NCBI GenBank assembly: GCA_963995525.1
Contig: OZ023206.1
Location: 67,640,308 to 67,704,307, forward strand
Direction: 5' to 3'
Length of the DNA stretch: 64,000 bases
DNA from: Escarpia spicata
Lineage: Eukaryota > Annelida > Polychaeta > Sabellida > Siboglinidae
The position numbers and the translations under genes are program-made. The notes below the pieces were generated by a model. That model searched no databases, was not told the DNA's origin, and saw only the letters and a list, made by a program, of their open reading frames with translations. Positions 1 to 9,978 of this stretch are shown piece by piece; position 1 is the stretch's first letter, and each line of letters starts with the position of its first letter.

Positions 1-52
1 TGCGCTATGTAGGGACCTTCTTTTTTCCTGTATAGTTGTGTTTACTTTGTAG

Positions 53-172
53 ACATAAATGAGTGCCTTGGCAGTAACTCCTGTGTCCAAAACTGCCACA
101 ACTTAGATGGATCCTACTATTGCTCTTGCGAGGAAGGCTACAAGCTGAAGGCAGACAAGTTTACATGCGAAG
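53..172 (+). CDS. Internal exon: EGF-like domain (calcium-binding type)
   Basis: First recognisable exon of the multidomain extracellular gene. It follows a T-rich tract ending in TTTGTAG and ends at donor GTGAGT (173-178). It is 120 bp, phase 1 at both ends. The first codon is completed by the previous exon (G + AC = Asp) and reads DINECLGS, the calcium-binding EGF start. Six cysteines follow in EGF spacing, ending in the CSCEEGY core. cbEGF domains mediate rigid calcium-dependent contacts in secreted or membrane proteins. The gene's 5' end lies outside the window, so signal peptide and start are not seen. Seen: splice sites, Cys pattern. Inferred: that it belongs to the same transcript as the exons below. 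Confidence 0.88.
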
Positions 173-264
173 GTGAGTTCTCTGTAAACCGCTTCCTCAA
201 TTTGATTTTTCTGTTCTCTTTTTTCAAATTCATTTTGCAAAAAAAAAGTTTTTATGAATGTGAT
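173..264 (+). other. Start of intron 1, unique sequence
   Basis: The intron begins with donor GTGAGT and a T-rich stretch with an A run, then passes directly into the 37-bp tandem array. Nothing else recognised. Confidence 0.6.
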
Positions 265-2157
265 TTCTTACTGACAACATACACATACGGTTCTAGCTTG
301 TTTCTTACTGACAACATACACATACGGTTCTTGCTTGTTTCTTACTGACAACATACACATGCGGTTCCTGCTTGTTTCTTACTGACAGCATACACATACG
401 GTTCTTGCTTGTTTCTTACTGACAACATACACATACGGTTCTCGCTTGTTTCTTACTGACAACATACACATACGGTTCTCGCTTGTTTCTTACTGACAAC
501 ATACACATACGGTTCTCGCTTGTTTCTTACTGACAACATACACATACGGTTCTTGCTTGTTTCTTACTGACAACATACAAATACGTTTCTCGCTTGTTTT
601 TTACTGACAACGTACACATACGTTTCTCGCTTGTTTCTTACTGACAACATACACATACGGTTCTTGCTTGTTTCTTACTGACAACATACACATACGTTTC
701 TCGCTTGTTTCTTACTGACAACATACACATACGTTTCTCGCTTGTTTCTTACTGACAACATACACATACGGTTCTTGCTTGTTTCTTACTGACAACATAC
801 ACATACGTTTCTCGCTTGTTTCTTACTGACAACATACACATACGGTTCTCGCTTGTTTCTTACTGACAACATACACATACGGTTCTCGCTTGTTTCTTAC
901 TGACAACATACACATACGGTTCTCGCTTGTTTCTTACTGACAACATACACATACGGTTCTCGCTTGTTTCTTACTGACAACATACACATACGGTTCTTGC
1001 TTGTTTCTTACTGACAACGTACACATACGGTTCTCGCTTGTTTCTTACTGACAACGTACACATATGTTTCTCGCTTGTTTCTTACTGACAACATACACAT
1101 ACGGTTCTCGCTTGTTTCTTACTGACAACATACACATACGGTTCTCGCTTGTTTCTTACTGACAGCATACACATACGGTTCTCGCTTGTTTCTTACTGAC
1201 AACATACACATACGGTTCTCGCTTGTTTCTTACTGACAGCATACACATACGGTTCTCGCTTGTTTCTTACTGACATCATACACATACGGTTCTCGCTTGT
1301 TTCTTACTGACAACATACACATGCGGTTCTCGCTTGTTTCTTACTGACAACATACACATGCGGTTCTGGCTTGTTTCTTACTGACAACGTACACATACGG
1401 TTCTCGCTTGTTTCTTATTGACAACGTACACATACGTTTCTCGCTTGTTTCTTACTGACAACATACACATACGTTTCTCGCTTGTTTCTTACTGACAACA
1501 TACACATACGTTTCTCGCTTGTTTCTTACTGACAACATACACATACGTTTCTCGCTTGTTTCTTACTGATAACATACACATGCGGTTCTCGCTTGTTTCT
1601 TACCGACAACATACACATACGTTTCTTGCTTGTTTTTTACCGACAACGTACACATACGTTTCTCGCTTGTTTCTTACTGACAACATACACATGCGGTTCT
1701 CGCTTGTTTCTTACTGACAACATACACATGCGATTCTCGCTTGTTTCTTACTGACAACATACACATGCGGTTCTCGCTTGTTTCTTACTGACAACATACA
1801 CATACGTTTCTCGCTTGTTTCTTACTGACAACATACACATACGGTTCTTGCTTGTTTCTTACTGACAACATACACATACGTTTCTCGCTTGTTTCTTACT
1901 GACAACATACACATACGGTTCTCGCTTGTTTCTTACTGACAGCATACACATACGGTTCTCGCTTGTTTCTTACTGACAGCATACACATACGGTTCTCGCT
2001 TGTTTCTTACTGACAGCACACACATGCGGTTCTCGCTTGTTTCTTACTGACAACACACACATGCGGTTCTCGCTTGTTTCTTACTGACAGCATACACATA
2101 CGGTTCTCGCTTGTTTCTTACTGACAGCATACACATACGTTTCTCGCTTGTTTCTTT
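265..2157. repeat. Minisatellite, 37-bp unit, 51 units
   Basis: Unit begins TTCTTACTGACAACATACAC and ends CGGTTCTCGCTTGT. Unit starts at 265, 302 ... 2115 and 2152 fall exactly on a 37-bp ladder, giving 51 complete units with no net indel, followed by a short partial unit. Main variation is GG versus GT at one site (ACGG/ACGT), A/G in CATAC/CATGC, and CAAC/CAGC. The variants are interspersed rather than sorted. It is intronic; reading frames crossing it are not genes. Confidence 0.95.
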
Positions 2158-2547
2158 TAGGCAGTAGTTGAGTAATATAGCTATATTGTAAAGTGTATAT
2201 GAATTTGATAAAATATGAGTTTGCTTTTGGTATTCATCCATATTTTAACTATCCAGACATATATGTTGTTTAATGTTCAAGTGTTATTTTGTAACAAATA
2301 GTAAGAAAACCAGGTATGCTTAGAACAAAAACAACTTGCACTGATATCCAATCAAATTACTTGCAAAAGTATTGGCAGTTACATGCCTTGTTGAATTGTG
2401 TAAGTGCAGTCGCTAATGTACTTTTTAATGTGTTTTTATTTTGCGAATCTATTCTTCTCCTGAATTAAAGCTACTAGCATATATTTCAACTGATTATATC
2501 TAGCCGATGTTTTTATATCTTAACTGAGGAATGTTTTGTTGTGCTAG
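2158..2547 (+). other. 3' part of intron 1, AT-rich
   Basis: AT-rich unique sequence between the 37-bp array and the next exon, ending in the acceptor TTTTGTTGTGCTAG. No gene or repeat recognised. Confidence 0.5.
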
Positions 2548-2721
2548 CTATGGACGTTGATGAATGTTTGGATGAGAATGGTGGATGTTCCCACACTTGC
2601 ACCAAGACTGACGGTGGCTATGTCTGCTCCTGCCCCTCTGGCTACACACTCTACTTGGGCGACAACTTCAATGGGTTTGGTGACAGAATGGACATGTCAG
2701 ACATCAATCACTCATGCGTGT
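2548..2721 (+). CDS. Internal exon: EGF-like domain with long C-terminal loop
   Basis: 174-bp exon, phase 1/1, bounded by acceptor GTGCTAG and donor GTAAGT (2722-2727). It reads [15 protein letters not shown] followed by [13 protein letters not shown], a classic calcium-binding EGF start and core. An extra segment of about 25 residues rich in Asp, Asn and Gly ([14 protein letters not shown]) precedes the last cysteine. That insert makes the last loop longer than in a standard EGF domain. It splices in frame from the preceding EGF exon (G + CT = Ala) and into the first Sushi exon. Confidence 0.88.
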
Positions 2722-2906
2722 GTAAGTTTTCTTGGCAACTGCTGCATTTTTGTCATACCACGCAACTTTTGTTGAGTGTATAGTTTAAAATCAAGGCACC
2801 AGCCACCATGTATTGTCTTGTACAGCGGATGACACCAAAGAATCTGCACATGCCACATTTCCCTTGCTGATTTGTGTAAGTTTTTCTCTAAAACAAACTG
2901 ATCTAC

Positions 2907-3996
2907 GAATGTTATCACCACACAGCTGTCACCTGTCATCACACAACTGTCACCTGTGAATGTTGTCATCACACAACTGTCGACTGTGAATGTTGTCATC
3001 ATACAACTGTCACCTGTGAATGTTGTCACGACAAATCTGTCACCTGTGAGTGTTGTCATTACACAGCTGTGACCAGTGAATGTTGTCACCACACAGCTGT
3101 CACCTGTGAATGTTGTCATCACACAATTGTCACCAGTGAATGTTGTCACCACATAACTGTGACCTGTGAATGTTGTTACCACACAACTGTCACCTGTGAA
3201 TGTTGTCACCACATAACTGTCACCTGTGAATGTTGTCATCACACAACTGTAGTCTGTGAATGTTGTCATCACACAGGTGTCACCTGTGAATGTTGTCATA
3301 ACACAACTGTCACCTGTGAATGTTGTCATCACACAGGTGTCACCTGTGAATGTTGCCATCACACATATATCACCTGTGAATGTTATCATCACACAACTGT
3401 CACCTGTAAATGTTGTCATCACACAACTGTCACCAGTGAATGTTGTCATCACACATATCACATGTGAATGTTGTCATCACACAACTGTGACTTCTAAATG
3501 TTATCACCACACAGCTCTGACCTGTGAATGTTGTCACCATTCAGGTATCACCTGTAAATGTTGTCATCACACAACTGTGAATGTTGTCATCATACAACTG
3601 TCACCTGTGAATGTTGTCATGACACATCTGTCACCTGTGAGTGTTGTCATTACACAGCTGTGACCTGTGAATGTTGTCACCATACAGCTGTGACCTGTGA
3701 ATGTTGTCACCATGCAGCTGTGTCCTGTGAATGTTGTCACCACACAGCTGTCACCTGTGAATGTTGTCACCACACAGCTGTCACCTGTGAATGTTGTCAC
3801 CAAACAACTGTCATCTGTAAATGTTGTCACCTCACACCTGTCATCTGTAAATGTTATCATCACACAGCTGTGATCTGTAAATGTTGTCACCACACAGCTA
3901 TGATCTGTAAATGTTGTCACCACACAGCTATGATCTGTAAATGTTGTCACCACACAGCTATGATCTGTAAATGTTGTCACCACACAGCTGTCACCT
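2907..3996 (+). repeat. Minisatellite, 30-bp unit, about 36 units, overlapping the next splice acceptor
   Basis: Unit core is TGTTGTCACCACACAGCTGT followed by CACCTGTGAA, mostly on a perfect 30-bp ladder with a few small deletions near 3446-3590. The unit matches the junction of the next exon (ACACAG|CTGTCACCTGTGA at 3982-4000), so the array appears to have grown from the exon boundary. Because 30 is divisible by 3, the exon's reading frame stays open upstream through the array to 3558, encoding a 10-residue Cys/His unit (CECCHHTAVT) over and over. Normal splicing would remove it as intron. Confidence 0.93.
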
Positions 3997-4197
3997 GTGA
4001 CAAACCACCTCCATCTGTGATGCATGGAAAGGTTCTATATACCGATAAGAAGACACACTTCTACAATGGAGATGTGGTGGAGATTCTCTGTGACCTTGGA
4101 TATGTGATTGATGATGGCACTTCATCTGGCAAGAACTCAGTAATGATCACCTGCCAGTCTGACCAGACGTGGAACGCAGCATTCCTCAATTGCACAG
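3988..4197 (+). CDS. Internal exon: Sushi/CCP domain 1
   Basis: 210 bp, phase 1/1. It begins SVTCDKPPPSVMHG when joined to the previous exon and contains the Sushi pattern: first Cys, YNGDVVEILCDLGY, a third Cys in VMITCQ, Trp in QTWN, and a final Cys in FLNCTG before donor GTATGA (4198). CCP modules are protein-binding beads found in complement regulators, selectins and SVEP1-like adhesion proteins. The acceptor CACCACACAG is the last unit of the upstream 30-bp array and has a poor pyrimidine tract. Use of an earlier unit would add in-frame Cys-rich residues, so the exact start is less certain than the domain. Confidence 0.87.
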
Positions 4198-4230
4198 GTA
4201 TGATAACATTTGACTGTTTCCTTTTATTAT

Positions 4231-4232
4231 CT

Positions 4233-4264
<32 letters not shown>
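4231..4264. repeat. CT/AT microsatellite
   Basis: A run of CT dinucleotides passes into AT/TA dinucleotides 30-60 bp after the Sushi 1 donor. Simple repeat within a 219-bp intron. Confidence 0.9.
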
Positions 4265-4416
4265 CACGCACACTGACATGTGCACACCCACAGCCACTCG
4301 GTGGTGCACACATTCATCATAATAGTGACATTGAAAATAAAATTGTTATCAATAATAATATTGTGTTAGTGATAACAATATTATTGTTCTAACAAAATGT
4401 TTAATTTTGTATCCAG

Positions 4417-4629
4417 CGGTGACATGTGACAGACTGTCAGACGAGCAGCTGTCACAGGTCATCAACCCACCAACTGTCATCTACCGTGATGATCCAGTCA
4501 CCTACGGCAGTGAGGTTCAACTGAACTGTTCCGTGGCGGGAGGAGAGGACAGTGTGAGGACAAGAACCTGTTTGTACGACATATCAGTCGGCAAATACCA
4601 ACTCATTGGTGACTCACTCGAATGTGGAC
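4417..4629 (+). CDS. Internal exon: Sushi-like domain 2
   Basis: 213 bp, phase 1/1, from acceptor TTTTGTATCCAG to donor GTAAGT at 4630. Reads AVTCDRLSDEQLSQ, then YGSEVQLNCSVAGG and a third/fourth Cys pair near RTRTCLYD and DSLECGR. It has the four-cysteine Sushi layout but lacks a clear Trp before the last Cys, so it is a divergent CCP. It starts with the same AVTCD motif as Sushi 1, suggesting the two exons are tandem relatives. Its donor is duplicated 26 bp downstream. Confidence 0.8.
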
Positions 4630-4678
4630 GTAAGTGTCAGTTTCTGAAGTGGGACGTAAGTGTCAGTTTCTGAAGTGG
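4627..4678 (+). repeat. 26-bp tandem duplication of a 5' splice site
   Basis: The block GACGTAAGTGTCAGTTTCTG plus AAGTGG occurs twice (4627-4652, 4653-4678), and a decayed third start (GACGCAAC) follows. Both copies contain an identical GTAAGTGT donor, at 4630 and 4656. Use of the second would add 26 nt and shift the frame. Confidence 0.9.
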
Positions 4679-5339
4679 GACGCAACAATGACCTCAGGTG
4701 AAATTGTCAACGTAAATTGTAAAACAAATTTTCAAACTGAATAACCAAGCAATAAAAATTTGATGACAATTTCAGAAGTGGGACGCAGCACCAACGTCGG
4801 GTGAAATTGCCACATAATTTGGTTTATCATAAATTAGACATGGCCTCAATGCCCACAGCTCACCTAAAAGACACTTGATTTCCAGCCATAATGTATTAAT
4901 TCTTACATAGGACTAAAATTCATGAAATGTTACCTGCTGATTGTGTAAATTCTAGCAGTGTGAATATGTTTAAAAAAAAAAAAGACAAATCTCAGAAAGA
5001 CGGGTTTCACGTACAAGAAACGTCCTCTGCACTTGCCAAATTACGTCATCTTTTCATTTTGAGCGGCAACAGTTTTGCAGCCAGACATTGTGAGATAGAT
5101 AATTATTAATAATTCAACAACATCTAAGCAAAACACATTACACCTCTGATGTTTCATTTCATTAGCTTATATTCCAGAATACATATTTTGGTAGTAAAAT
5201 AAAACAACCAAGTTTACAAACATATAAAGACTGCTGAATTGTATATTTGTTGTATGCCAGTAAATCAGCCAATGAACATCGCTGTAAATAGCCTTTATGT
5301 TATTACATAAGCTTATGCTGTATGACATTGTTTGAGCAG
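4679..5339 (+). other. Intron, no gene recognised
   Basis: AT-rich intronic sequence with an A run near 4970, and another copy of the phrase AGAAGTGGGACGCAGCA near 4773. Ends in acceptor TTTGAGCAG. Short open frames here have no recognisable protein features. Confidence 0.5.
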
Positions 5340-5537
5340 AGATTGACTGCGGATCTCTTGCTGGAGAGTTGACTGGTCTCAAGACCGATGTCCTGCCTTC
5401 CCCTACTACCTACGGGGCAAACTTCACCTTCGAATGTGAACCAGGCTTCACCGTAGCTGGCAGCAACAGTCAGCAGGACAACGTTGTCAGTTGTATGGCG
5501 AGTGGGAGGTGGGAACTAGGTGGACTTAGATGTGTAG
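5340..5537 (+). CDS. Internal exon: Sushi/CCP domain 3
   Basis: 198 bp, phase 1/1, acceptor TTTGAGCAG and donor GTATGT at 5538. Joined to the previous exon it reads QIDCGSLAGELTG, then PTTYGANFTFECEPGF, VVSCMASGRWELGGLRCV: four cysteines, the conserved Gly-Phe after Cys2, and the Trp before Cys4 of a complete CCP module. It is the most canonical Sushi domain of the window. Confidence 0.92.
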
Positions 5538-5888
5538 GTATGTGGCAAATAACAGCTTCTTTGAAAACAACATCAGCCATCAATGTGCATATTCCGTAAG
5601 CCACGTTAGATAGTTCAGTAGTCACAAATTAAGTCATGTTGCTTTAAACTTATGCCTTTAAACTCACGTTTTGTCGGCCCAACTTTAGACCAATTTATGA
5701 CGTACAAGCAATTGTTTGGGATGCCACGCACCATTTCTATGATTATCCCAAGCGATGTGTAATTGTTGTTACACGTGTAGTTTATTCAGTTTACCTACAT
5801 GCTCAAACTCTGTAACACAGTTTACCTACATGCTCAAACTCTGTAACACAGTTTACCTACATGCTCAAACTCTGTAACACAGTTTTTA
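5538..5888 (+). other. Intron start with a three-copy 31-bp repeat
   Basis: Unique intron sequence, then three tandem copies (5787-5879) of a 31-bp unit containing TTTACCTACATGCTCAAACT. The array stops immediately outside the outer end of the long inverted-repeat element that follows, so part of it may be target-site sequence. Confidence 0.75.
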
Positions 5889-6527
5889 GTCCATTTGACA
5901 CTCGTGTTCAATAGCCAACCTAGATATGTTCTATCCTAGGAACTTTTGTTGTTGATTTGTACTCTTATGGGGTCCTAGAACAAATTCAGCTTGATTGCCC
6001 AAACGGCAACTTTGGGCAACTCTGGTAATTTGCTTAAATCCAAGATGGCCACTGTCTTTTAAGGGTTGTTGGAGTGCTTAGAATCCATTTCTGATGTTAT
6101 TTTTTCAATTCAAGGTCAAGATCAGACGCTGAAGGTCAAATGTTTGATTTCTTGTGGACAATGAATGGAAACTTCTATTAATTTATATTTTAGTTTATTC
6201 ATGCACATAAATGGTTAATCTTACAATATTTGACAATTTGTTCATGAGAAAAAAACAGTAATCAGTCATATTTGAAACACGTAGTCACATCTGCTACACG
6301 TAGAGTATAGTGCAAACTGCAAATATCATTATGAACATTGGCATTCATATTTCTTTGTGAGGGAAATTCTTGCATTAAGTAATCATGCACGAAAGTCATT
6401 GTAAGGACGATGCAAGGATTGATATCCATAACTATGGATAAAAGATAGTCTTACACAATGCTATGCTATAAGCGTAAGGTTTACGCTGTCTTAGTAACTG
6501 CAGATATCACCTAATAATCTTTACCAT

Positions 6528-6822
6528 TTAATCAGGATCAGGAAGACCATCTTCAACATCTTCATGGCCTCCACCCTTGTCATCTACATCCTCATCCTCT
6601 ACACTCACATCCTCAAAATCCTCCTCCTCAGTATCCTCCATCTCGATACCCTCCTCTTCTCCAGCCTGAGCCTCTTCTGTCTTAGTGTACGGATTACAGC
6701 AGCCCTCTTCGCCAGAGCAGTTGCAGTATGACGTGCATGAAAGATGTTCTTTGTGGCTTCTTCACTTCTTGCCCTGTGCCCTACACCCACAATGAATCAC
6801 ATCACACAGGTGTGGTGGATCT
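6528..6822 (-). pseudogene. C-terminal remnant of the mobile-element protein in the left arm
   Basis: On the minus strand the arm reads LCDVIHCGCRAQGKK, a stop, then LSCTSYCNCSGEEGCCNP and a long Glu/Asp tail ending DGLPDPD-stop. The Cys-rich CxC...CxCxxxxxCCNP cluster followed by an acidic tail is the C-terminus of a repetitive invertebrate mobile-element protein. The same tail, minus the Cys cluster, ends the + strand ORF in the right arm (ADPD-stop at 9001). A short deletion places a stop inside the Cys cluster. It is a broken inverted copy of that 3' end. Confidence 0.7.
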
Positions 6823-6829
6823 GATAAAA

Positions 6830-9001
6830 GGTTCAGCGTTTGAAGTGTTCGTGGCCGCAGCATATCAAGGGCTGACAGGAATCTTCAATGGGAAGTCCTG
6901 GGTGAAAGCCTTGCGGTCCTTTTCGGGACGTATCAGCAAGTTGTTTTGTATCAACAGGGCCGAAGACATTTGAGCAGATAGAGCAGTATCTGGACACTGC
7001 TCGCCTCCATCCAACTGGCCGGCACTGGGTGGACAACTTCCTTCTCTCCACACTCCTCGTCCACCAGTTTGAGCGTGCAGAGAGAGAGGGTGACATTTAC
7101 TTCAAGCAGCTGGCCATGGGTGCATGCTGAACTACTTCTTCCTCGCTGGACACGTGCAGTACGCCCGCTATCTCACTCAGTACCTGCTGGAGATGCGTGC
7201 GTTCCCTGCTGAGGCCAAGGCGGACCTTGTGTCTGGCGCCTTTGTCTGTCGACACCATGTGGTATACTGGAACGCTGTCTCTGGTGATCAGTTTTGGCGA
7301 GCAGACTGCCATCAAGATCGGAAAGGGAGCTCTCGAGGGCATGACTCTATTTGCTGAGCTAGTTTGTGAGTGGATTGACGCCTTCCCCACCACCGTGCAC
7401 ATGTCAGACCGCGTAGACTACATCTACTCTGCTGATCCACCAGGCCAGTCTGCATAGAAACAGCACAAGGAGGAGTTGAAGCACCGGTGTGTCTTGGATG
7501 CGGATGATTGAGGTCTCATTGATGCAGAGGTGCAGAAGTACCCTCACCCACTGGAAGATCACTGCCCTCATCTGTACAATCACGTCACCAGCCAAGTTGC
7601 TCCTGCAGAAGTGAATGTGGCTGATTCGATTGTGCTTGGAGAAAAGATGCAGAGCAAGTACATCGCCAGTTTTCCCGATGGGTTCTACGACACAATCAGT
7701 AGTCCCATCAAGACGATTGACGTTCTAAAGAAGCAGGACATAGGGAACAAGGCCAGTCATCGATCTTGAGAACCTTTTTCTCCGGCTCTTGATGTTTGGT
7801 CAGCGGCAGCAGATGGATCTTTAACCTCTGTTCTTTGACGAGCATGGCGGTCTCCACAAAGCCAACAAGTTGGGGCTGGTCAAACGCCTGGGTGTGCTCG
7901 AGATCTCACCAACAGCTGCTGAAATTGTCATCGTGGATGTTCAGCAGCTGTTCTACCGTATCGTGTGGCCACACGGCGGCAGTCCCTCACTATCCAGATG
8001 GTACTGAGAAAATCATTGTCTTCGACAAGTACCAAGATGTATCTGCCAAGGATCACGAGAGAATACAGTTGGCTGGTGAAGTTACCCTCATCTATGAGCT
8101 CTCCATCACCAGTCCTCTGCCCAAAAGAGATGCAATCCTGAAGAGCAAGAACAACAAGCGGAGCCTGGAGAGCATGTTGTCTACCTTCAGTGCAGGAGAG
8201 AGTGTGACGATGGAGACTCGTGAGGATGGTGCGTTTGGCCATGATGAGGCGGACATCACCATGATCTCCTATGTCATTGAAGCTGCCAACTCTGGAAAAA
8301 GCGTGATCCGTGTACTTAGCGACGACAGACATGTTTGTCCTACCAGTCTACTGGGTGTATCGGGAGGAGATGGTGTGCAAGGTGCAGATGGAGCGGCGGG
8401 ATGGGACAGTGCTGGATATCAACGCCACCTGCGCTGACATAAGGCCACAGTGTCTGCAGCTGCTTGGCATGCACGCACTCAGCGGGTGCGACACCACCTC
8501 ATATCCGTATGCCAAAGGTAAGATCAATGCACTAAACACCTTGCTCACTGGGGACTTCCCAGGTTTGGATGATGTGCTGGGGGAAGTGGGCGCCACGCAG
8601 GCGGATCTGATGGAGACGGCGAAAACCTTCTTCATCGCTCTGTAAGGTCAGCCACTGGGGACATCCATGGAGTCTGCACACTTCACACTCTTCACCAAGA
8701 AGAAGAAAAATCCCAAAGTTAAGGCCCTGCCTCCAACATCCGCCTACCTGTTCCTGCACGTGCTGCGGGCCCATCTGCAGGTCATGCTGTGGAAAGCGGC
8801 AGACCAACAAGCCCCACCCAATGAGTCAGCCGAATATCACTTACTTCGGGTGTGAGATCCGGGATGGCGTCCCCTCTCCTGTTATTGCTCAGGGTGACTT
8901 AGGTCCACCACACCTGTGTGATGTGATTCATTGTGTGCAGAGGATGAGGATGTAGATGAGGAGGGTGAAGGCCATGAAGATGGTCTTGCTGATCCTGATT
9001 A
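6830..9001 (+). pseudogene. Frameshifted ORF of a repetitive PIN/FEN-like mobile-element protein
   Basis: Protein segments lie in order but in changing frames. They include LTQYLLEMRAFPAEAKADLV (7150-7230), GEQTAIKIGKGALEGMT (7308-7360), EVQKYPHPLEDHCPHLYN (7530-7580), EADITMISYVIEAANSGKSV then VLSDD (8250-8325) and LLGMHALSGCDTTSYPYAKG (8460-8520), then an acidic C-terminus. The SDD plus ADI/CDTT acidic clusters resemble PIN/FEN1-like nuclease folds. I know this protein only as a repetitive 'uncharacterized' family of molluscs and other invertebrates. Several frameshifts and stops make it non-functional. A related fragment lies at 44829-45200 on the minus strand. Confidence 0.7.
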
Positions 9002-9696
9002 AATGGTAAAGATTATTAGGCGATATCTGCAGTTACTAAGATAGCGTAAACTTTACGCTTATAGCATAGCATTGTGTAAGACTATCTTTTATCCATAGTT
9101 ATGGATATCAATCCTTATATCGTCCTTACAATGACTTTCGTGCATGATTACTTAATGCAAGAATTTCCCTCACAAAGAAATATGAATGCCAATGTTCATA
9201 ATGATATTTGCACTATACGCTACGTGTAGCAGATGTGACTACGTGTTTTAAATATGACTGATTACTGTTTTTTCTCACGAACAATGTGTCAAATATTGTA
9301 AGATTATCCATTTATGTGCATGAATAAACTAAAATATAAATTGGTAGAAGTTTCCATTCATTGTCCACGAGAAATAAAACATCTGACCTTCAGTGTCTGA
9401 TCTTGACCTTGAATTGAAAAAAATAACATCAGAAATGGATTCTAAGCACTCCAACAACCCTTAAAAGAGGTATTATACATCATTCTATGACAAGTAGTTC
9501 AACAATTTAATTTTCAAGACATCGCCCAGTGGCCATCTTGGATTTATGCAAATTACCAGAGTTGCCCAAAGTTGCCGTTTGGGCAATCAAGCGAATTTGT
9601 TCTAGGACCCCATATGAGTACAAATCAACAACAAAAGTTCATAGGATAGAACATTTCTTTCTTCATGAAATGACAAATGGACTATTTAGTATAAAC

Positions 9697-9978
9697 AATG
9701 AAATGACGGATACAAAATACAAATTTTGAAATCAGAAAATAGCAACCAGTAGTACATACTATCTGCTGAACTGATACCCTTCAAACCATGGTACTTTTTG
9801 GTCACATGATGTTCGTGAGAGCAAGGAAAGTTGGCAACATCAACACAGAAACGTGTGTAATCATCATACTGCACATGAAATTTCCAATTTTGATAGTCGC
9901 ATCAATTAATGTTGCATTAACTGAGTTGATATTTTTCCAGAATTAATTTGAATGAGACGTTCAAAAAGCTTGACTTAA
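9697..9978 (+). other. Intronic spacer between two mobile elements
   Basis: AT-rich single-copy sequence; no gene seen. Ends at CTTAAG, the candidate target site of the next element. Confidence 0.4.

Larger units (their letters stand above)
5889..9696 (+). mobile_element. 3.8-kb element with ~0.8-0.9-kb terminal inverted repeats
   Basis: Left arm 5889-6822 and right arm 8903-9696 are inverted copies. For example TGTTCTATCCTAGGAACTTT (5928 region) matches the complement near 9640-9655, and the block beginning CCATTTAATCAGGATCAG (6525) matches the complement of 8985-9005. Similarity runs outward to AGTCCATTTG (5892 region; complement near 9680). Each arm includes the end of a coding region, not just non-coding termini, which is unusual. 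Between the arms is a frameshifted + strand ORF. I could not find a convincing target-site duplication. Probably a dead DNA transposon or an inverted duplication of the 3' half of a longer element. Confidence 0.8.

Noticed and set aside
265..2157. CRISPR-like regular repeats
   Set aside because: Units are contiguous with no unique spacers, and the context is a eukaryotic intron.
2712..3461. Minus-strand open frame of 249 codons (VMTTFTGDSC repeats)
   Set aside because: Shadow of the 30-bp array; no independent signals.
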